Assembly (NCBI RefSeq): GCF_012163155.1
Contig: NZ_JAAVUN010000012.1
Coordinates: forward strand, 36,957 to 100,956
Length of the DNA stretch: 64,000 nucleotides
Origin: Kocuria subflava
Lineage (GTDB): Bacteria; Actinomycetota; Actinomycetes; Actinomycetales; Micrococcaceae
Reading direction: 5' to 3'
This document shows positions 61,096-64,000 of this stretch, one piece after another (position 1 is the first letter of the stretch; every line of letters starts with the position of its first letter). Under the pieces are notes generated by a model. It had not been told where the DNA came from. It searched no databases and saw only the letters and a program-made list of their open reading frames with translations. Both the position numbers and the translations under genes were made by a program.

Positions 61096-62049
61096 ATGGG
61101 TCATGTCCTGGTCACCACAGATTATCTGGGCCCCGGGGACGCCGTGGATCGGATCCTCACTGATGCCGGGCACACGGTCACCTACTCGCCGGCCCGTGGA
61201 ACACGCGACGATGACGAACGACTCCGGCTCCTCGCGGACGTGGATGCAGCCATCGTGGCCAGTGAGCCGGTCACCGCAGAGATGCTTGCAGGAGCCGCGC
61301 GGCTCAAAGTGATTGCGCGCAGTGGTGTGGGATTCGATTCCGTGGACACTGACGCGGCACAAGAGCTCGGGATTTGGGTCTGCAACGCCCCGGGTGTGAA
61401 TCACCATTCGGTGGCGGAAATGACCATGGCACTGATGCTGACCGCCGCCAAACATCTGGACACCGTGATTCCGCAGGTTCGCCAGGGCCAGTGGCCCCGC
61501 ACAGCGGGCACGGAACTACGCGGCAAGACCTTGGGCATTCTGGGATTCGGAGCCAGCGGCAGAGCCGTGGCCACTTTGGCCGCAGCATTCGGCATGACGG
61601 TCCTGGTCCACACGGCACACCCTGATCTGCAGGTCAGCGCAGTGGAGTACGTGGAACTGGGCGCCATCCAAGCACGGTCCGACTACCTGTCCCTGCACGT
61701 GAAACCCACGGCAGAAAATCGCAACAAGGTGGATGGCGATTTCTTGGCCGCCATGAACCCCACCGCCGTCGTCGTCAACACTGCCCGAGGCTCCCTGATT
61801 GATGAAGCCGCTCTTGCCACGGCGCTGGAGAGCAAGTCCATCGGGGGAGCGGCACTGGATGTAGTGGACCGGGAACCACTGACCACCGACTCGCCACTGG
61901 CCGGACGTGATGACGTGGTGATTGTCTCCCACCTCGCAGGACAGACCGAGGAAGCGCGCATGCGCGCAGGGGAGTCCGCAGCCCGGCAGGTGCTGGCTGT
62001 CCTGGGTGGTCGGCAGCCCTCAGCACCAGTCAATGCCCCGAAGTTCTGA
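61096..62049 (+). CDS. D-2-hydroxyacid dehydrogenase (phosphoglycerate-dehydrogenase-like)
   Basis: 317 residues, ATG with AAGGAGG upstream. NAD site LGILGFGASGRAVATLAAAFG; substrate and catalytic residues in VIARSGVGFDSVD, NTARGSLIDEAAL (Arg), LDVVDREPL (Glu) and VIVSHLAGQTEEARMRAGE (His). The family reduces 2-keto acids or oxidises D-2-hydroxyacids. Together with the tartrate-dehydrogenase-like gene 46 bp downstream, it suggests catabolism of a hydroxydicarboxylic acid; this is inference. Confidence 0.92.
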   Translation: MGHVLVTTDYLGPGDAVDRILTDAGHTVTYSPARGTRDDDERLRLLADVDAAIVASEPVTAEMLAGAARLKVIARSGVGFDSVDTDAAQELGIWVCNAPGVNHHSVAEMTMALMLTAAKHLDTVIPQVRQGQWPRTAGTELRGKTLGILGFGASGRAVATLAAAFGMTVLVHTAHPDLQVSAVEYVELGAIQARSDYLSLHVKPTAENRNKVDGDFLAAMNPTAVVVNTARGSLIDEAALATALESKSIGGAALDVVDREPLTTDSPLAGRDDVVIVSHLAGQTEEARMRAGESAARQVLAVLGGRQPSAPVNAPKF

Positions 62050-62095
62050 CGCCGCACGTAACCACTTCAGCCCGGCACCGTCAAGAGGATTCACC

Positions 62096-63175
62096 ATGAG
62101 CAACCACATCACTGAGCGCACGTACAACATTGCCGTCATCCCAGGGGATGGAATCGGCAAGGAGGTGGTCCCGGAAGGTCTGCGGGCACTGGATGCCGCT
62201 GCGCAAACGTTCAGTTTCAACCTGAACTACGAGCATTTCGACTTCGCGTGCGCTGAGTACTTCCAGGAGCACGGTGCCATGCTGCCGGAAGACTGGTTCG
62301 ATCAGCTCAAGGACTTTGACGCCTTGTTCTTTGGAGCCGTAGGGCTACCGGCGGTGGTGCCGGATCACGTTTCCCTGTGGGGGAGTCTCCTGCAGTTCCG
62401 CCGGCATTTCGACCAGTACGTGAATCTGCGACCCGTAAAGCTCATGCCCGGCGTGACAAGCCCGTTGGCAGGACGAGAGCCCGGCGACGTCGACTTCTTG
62501 GTGGTGCGGGAAAACACGGAGGGGGAGTACTCCTCCATTGGTGGCAAGATGTTTGAAGGCACGGACCGGGAGACCGTGATCCAGGAGACCGTGATGACTC
62601 GCACCGGCGTGGATCGGATCCTTGAATATGCCTTCGGGATCGCCCGGAACCGCCCCAAGAAGCACCTGACCTCGGCCACCAAGAGCAATGGCATCTCCAT
62701 CACCATGCCGTACTGGGATGAGCGTGTGGAACAGATGCACAAGTCTTACCCGGATGTAGACATTGACAGTTTTCACATCGACATCCTGACCGCGAACTTT
62801 GTGCTGCACCCGGATTGGTTCGACGTCGTGGTGGCCAGCAACCTGTTCGGGGACATTCTCTCCGATCTGGGCCCTGCATGCACCGGAACCATCGGTATCG
62901 CACCCAGCGCCAACATCAACCCTGAGGGTAAGTTCCCCAGTCTGTTCGAACCTGTGCATGGGTCAGCACCAGACATTGCGGGCCAGGGGATTGCCAACCC
63001 GATCGGGCAGATCTGGAGTGCCGGCCTCATGTTGGATCACCTGGGGGAGATCGAAGCAGGTGCAGCCGTCCTGGCGGCGATCGAAGCCGAATTGGCAACG
63101 GGGGAGTTGACCCCTGACCTGGGCGGAAAGTCGACGACGGAGGCCTTGGGACGGGCGATCGCAGCGCGGCTCTGA
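62096..63175 (+). CDS. Tartrate dehydrogenase-like beta-decarboxylating dehydrogenase
   Basis: 359 residues, ATG 62096 with AAGAGGA upstream. Isocitrate/isopropylmalate dehydrogenase fold: NIAVIPGDGIGKEVVPEGL, VRENTEGEYSSIGGKMF, the conserved K and D residues in TSATKSNGISITMPYWDERV and NLFGDILSDLGPACTG, and the NAD segment EPVHGSAPDIAGQGIANPIG. GAVGLPAVVPDHVSLWGSLL is the tartrate/malate dehydrogenase (TtuC/DmlA) variant rather than LeuB. It likely oxidises tartrate or D-malate with NAD. Confidence 0.9.
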   Translation: MSNHITERTYNIAVIPGDGIGKEVVPEGLRALDAAAQTFSFNLNYEHFDFACAEYFQEHGAMLPEDWFDQLKDFDALFFGAVGLPAVVPDHVSLWGSLLQFRRHFDQYVNLRPVKLMPGVTSPLAGREPGDVDFLVVRENTEGEYSSIGGKMFEGTDRETVIQETVMTRTGVDRILEYAFGIARNRPKKHLTSATKSNGISITMPYWDERVEQMHKSYPDVDIDSFHIDILTANFVLHPDWFDVVVASNLFGDILSDLGPACTGTIGIAPSANINPEGKFPSLFEPVHGSAPDIAGQGIANPIGQIWSAGLMLDHLGEIEAGAAVLAAIEAELATGELTPDLGGKSTTEALGRAIAARL

Positions 63176-63182
63176 AAATTCC

Positions 63183-63224
63183 TTGACTTAACCCCCAGGT
63201 AATCCTTACCTTTAGGTAAGGAGG
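63183..63224 (+). promoter_or_regulatory. vapBp: Promoter and operator palindrome of the vapBC operon
   Basis: TTGACT (63183-63188) and TTACCT (63206-63211) give a -35/-10 pair at 17 bp. The 8-bp arms CCTTACCT (63204-63211) and AGGTAAGG (63214-63221) form a palindrome that covers the -10 and runs into the strong Shine-Dalgarno AAGGAGG (63218-63224). An additional AGGTAA half-site at 63197-63202 lies beside it. This is the expected layout for autoregulation by an AbrB-type antitoxin. Confidence 0.65.
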
Positions 63225-63231
63225 TCTAGAC

Positions 63232-63468
63232 ATGGCAACTGGCACCATGACCAGCAAGGGACAAATCACCATCCCCAAGGACATCCGTGCATCTCTCGGT
63301 TTGACACCGGGGACGCGGGTGACATTCACCCGCAATCACGCCGGGGAAATCGTCATGAGCCGCGCCTCGGGCTCACTGATGGACCTCGGGGGAACCCTTC
63401 ACCGCCCTGGGGAACCCGTCTCGATCGACGTCATGGAGGAAGCAATCATTCAAGGTGCTAACCAGTGA
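63232..63468 (+). CDS. vapB: AbrB/SpoVT-type antitoxin (VapB-like)
   Basis: 78 residues, ATG after AAGGAGG. Residues 1-45 are a swapped-hairpin AbrB DNA-binding domain: TMTSKGQITIPKDIRASLGL, PGTRVTF. The C-terminal part (SGSLMDLGGTLHRPGEPVSIDVMEEAII) is the toxin-neutralising tail. The stop overlaps the toxin start (GTGA), the usual coupling of toxin-antitoxin pairs. Confidence 0.92.
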   Translation: MATGTMTSKGQITIPKDIRASLGLTPGTRVTFTRNHAGEIVMSRASGSLMDLGGTLHRPGEPVSIDVMEEAIIQGANQ

Positions 63469-63863
63469 TTGGCCTCGATACAAACGTGATCGTCCGTTTT
63501 CTGACCAAGGACGAACCCGCCCAGTTCCTGATGGCTCAACAAGAACTGGGGCGCCTGACCCCACAGCACCCGGGCTTTGTTACAGACGTGGTTCTGGCGG
63601 AGCTGTATTGGGTCTTGACCAGAGCCTACGGACTCGACAAGGCGCAGGTGTTGGCGACCATCGAGACCTTGGTCAATCAAGCTGAGATTCGCGTGGAGAA
63701 CCACGGCCGGATCGAGCGCGCCATCAGGGCCGCGCACGACGGTGCAGACTTGCCTGACGCATTGATCGCAGAAGCATGTCGCGCTGCAGGCGCACAGGAC
63801 ATCATCACATTCGATCGCAAAGCAGCAACCGCCTTGGGGCTACGTCTGCTTTCGGCACCATAA
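63465..63863 (+). CDS. vapC: PIN-domain ribonuclease toxin (VapC-like)
   Basis: 132 residues, GTG start overlapping the antitoxin stop. All four acidic active-site residues are present: D5 (GLDTNVIVR), E46 (LAELYWVL), D98 (LPDALIAE) and D117 (TFDRKAAT). VapC toxins cleave tRNA or rRNA when freed from the antitoxin. The stop TAA (63861-63863) overlaps the first two bases of the candidate dif site. Confidence 0.92.
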   Translation: MIGLDTNVIVRFLTKDEPAQFLMAQQELGRLTPQHPGFVTDVVLAELYWVLTRAYGLDKAQVLATIETLVNQAEIRVENHGRIERAIRAAHDGADLPDALIAEACRAAGAQDIITFDRKAATALGLRLLSAP

Positions 63864-63889
63864 AGCCGATAATCTACATTATGTAAAGT
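63862..63889 (+). other. dif: Candidate dif site (XerC/XerD recombination site)
   Basis: 28 bp: XerC-side arm AAAGCCGATAA (63862-63872), centre TCTACA (63873-63878), XerD-side arm TTATGTAAAGT (63879-63889). The XerD arm matches E. coli dif TTATGTTAAAT at 9 of 11 positions. The core GCCGATAAT-n2-ACATTATGT agrees with the actinobacterial dif consensus as I recall it, and the 11-6-11 spacing is right. It would be where chromosome dimers are resolved, marking the replication terminus. 63890-64000 beyond it holds no feature I can support. Confidence 0.75.
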
Positions 63890-64000
63890 TAGCCACCGAT
63901 CGCGCCCGCCCAGGCGCTGGATCGCCCCCCGTTACCTTTTTCATGACGCCGGTGTCCGGGAGGATGAAGGCGTAGGTAACCAGCCGGCCCCGGCATGATG

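Noticed and set aside
63890..64000. Minus-strand frames without stop codons running into the window end (one reads ...VTYAFILPDTGVMKKVTGG...)
   Set aside because: Only ~110 bp are available, frames without stops are common at this GC content, and the putative stop would lie inside the candidate dif site. Not supportable as a gene.

Overview
The window is high-GC actinobacterial DNA. The Pup/Mpa/Dop/PafA gene set, mycothiol ligase MshC, RNA polymerase-binding protein RbpA, a fused PafB-PafC, frequent GTG starts and a tRNA without an encoded CCA all fit this. The order uppP-mshC-PAC2-HAD-M50-trmI-mpa-dop-pup-pafA-FKBP-pafBC-tatA-tatC-helY-ppm-rbpA suggests the order Micrococcales, probably a member of Micrococcaceae. 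The genus cannot be fixed from sequence alone.

Layout. (1) 1-11.6 kb is a cell-surface glycopolymer locus. It holds the end of a heparinase II/III-like gene and two glycosyltransferases on the plus strand. A minus-strand operon meets them head-on: UDP-GlcNAc 2-epimerase, two paralogous ~940-residue fusions of an AsnB-like PP-loop domain with an alpha/beta hydrolase, and a CsaB-like pyruvyltransferase. (2) 11.7-15.7 kb is a compact signalling module. A NarL-type response regulator faces a gene for a 70-residue secreted peptide that is followed, after one base, by a multi-pass histidine kinase. A convergent pair of paralogous unknown genes comes next. (3) 15.8-30.9 kb holds an ABC1-family kinase with a HIRAN-like membrane protein, aminopeptidase N, a circularly permuted ATP-grasp/alpha-E/transglutaminase operon, divergent glgC and glgA, tRNA-Leu(GAG), a highly structured intergenic stretch and two membrane proteins. 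(4) 31-36 kb is the pupylation core: mpa, dop, pup, pafA. No 20S proteasome genes lie between pup and pafA, and Mpa lacks the usual C-terminal proteasome-docking residues. (5) 36-45.8 kb is peptidase, envelope and thiol metabolism (M20 peptidase, UppP, MshC, PAC2, HAD, site-2 protease, TrmI). (6) 46-58 kb has FKBP isomerases, the PafBC regulator, Tat translocase, HelY-like helicase, polyprenol-phosphate-mannose synthase and RbpA. (7) 58-64 kb has an SPFH/NfeD pair, an acetyltransferase, two NAD-dependent dehydrogenases, a VapBC-type toxin-antitoxin and, touching the vapC stop codon, a strong candidate XerC/XerD dif site. If that is the chromosomal dif, the window ends at the replication terminus.

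The observations most worth following are the peptide-kinase-regulator module with its neighbouring paralogues, pupylation apparently uncoupled from a proteasome, the twin PP-loop/hydrolase fusions in the glycopolymer operon, the dif candidate, and the double inverted-repeat region after the tRNA. No CRISPR array, insertion sequence, prophage or rRNA gene was seen.
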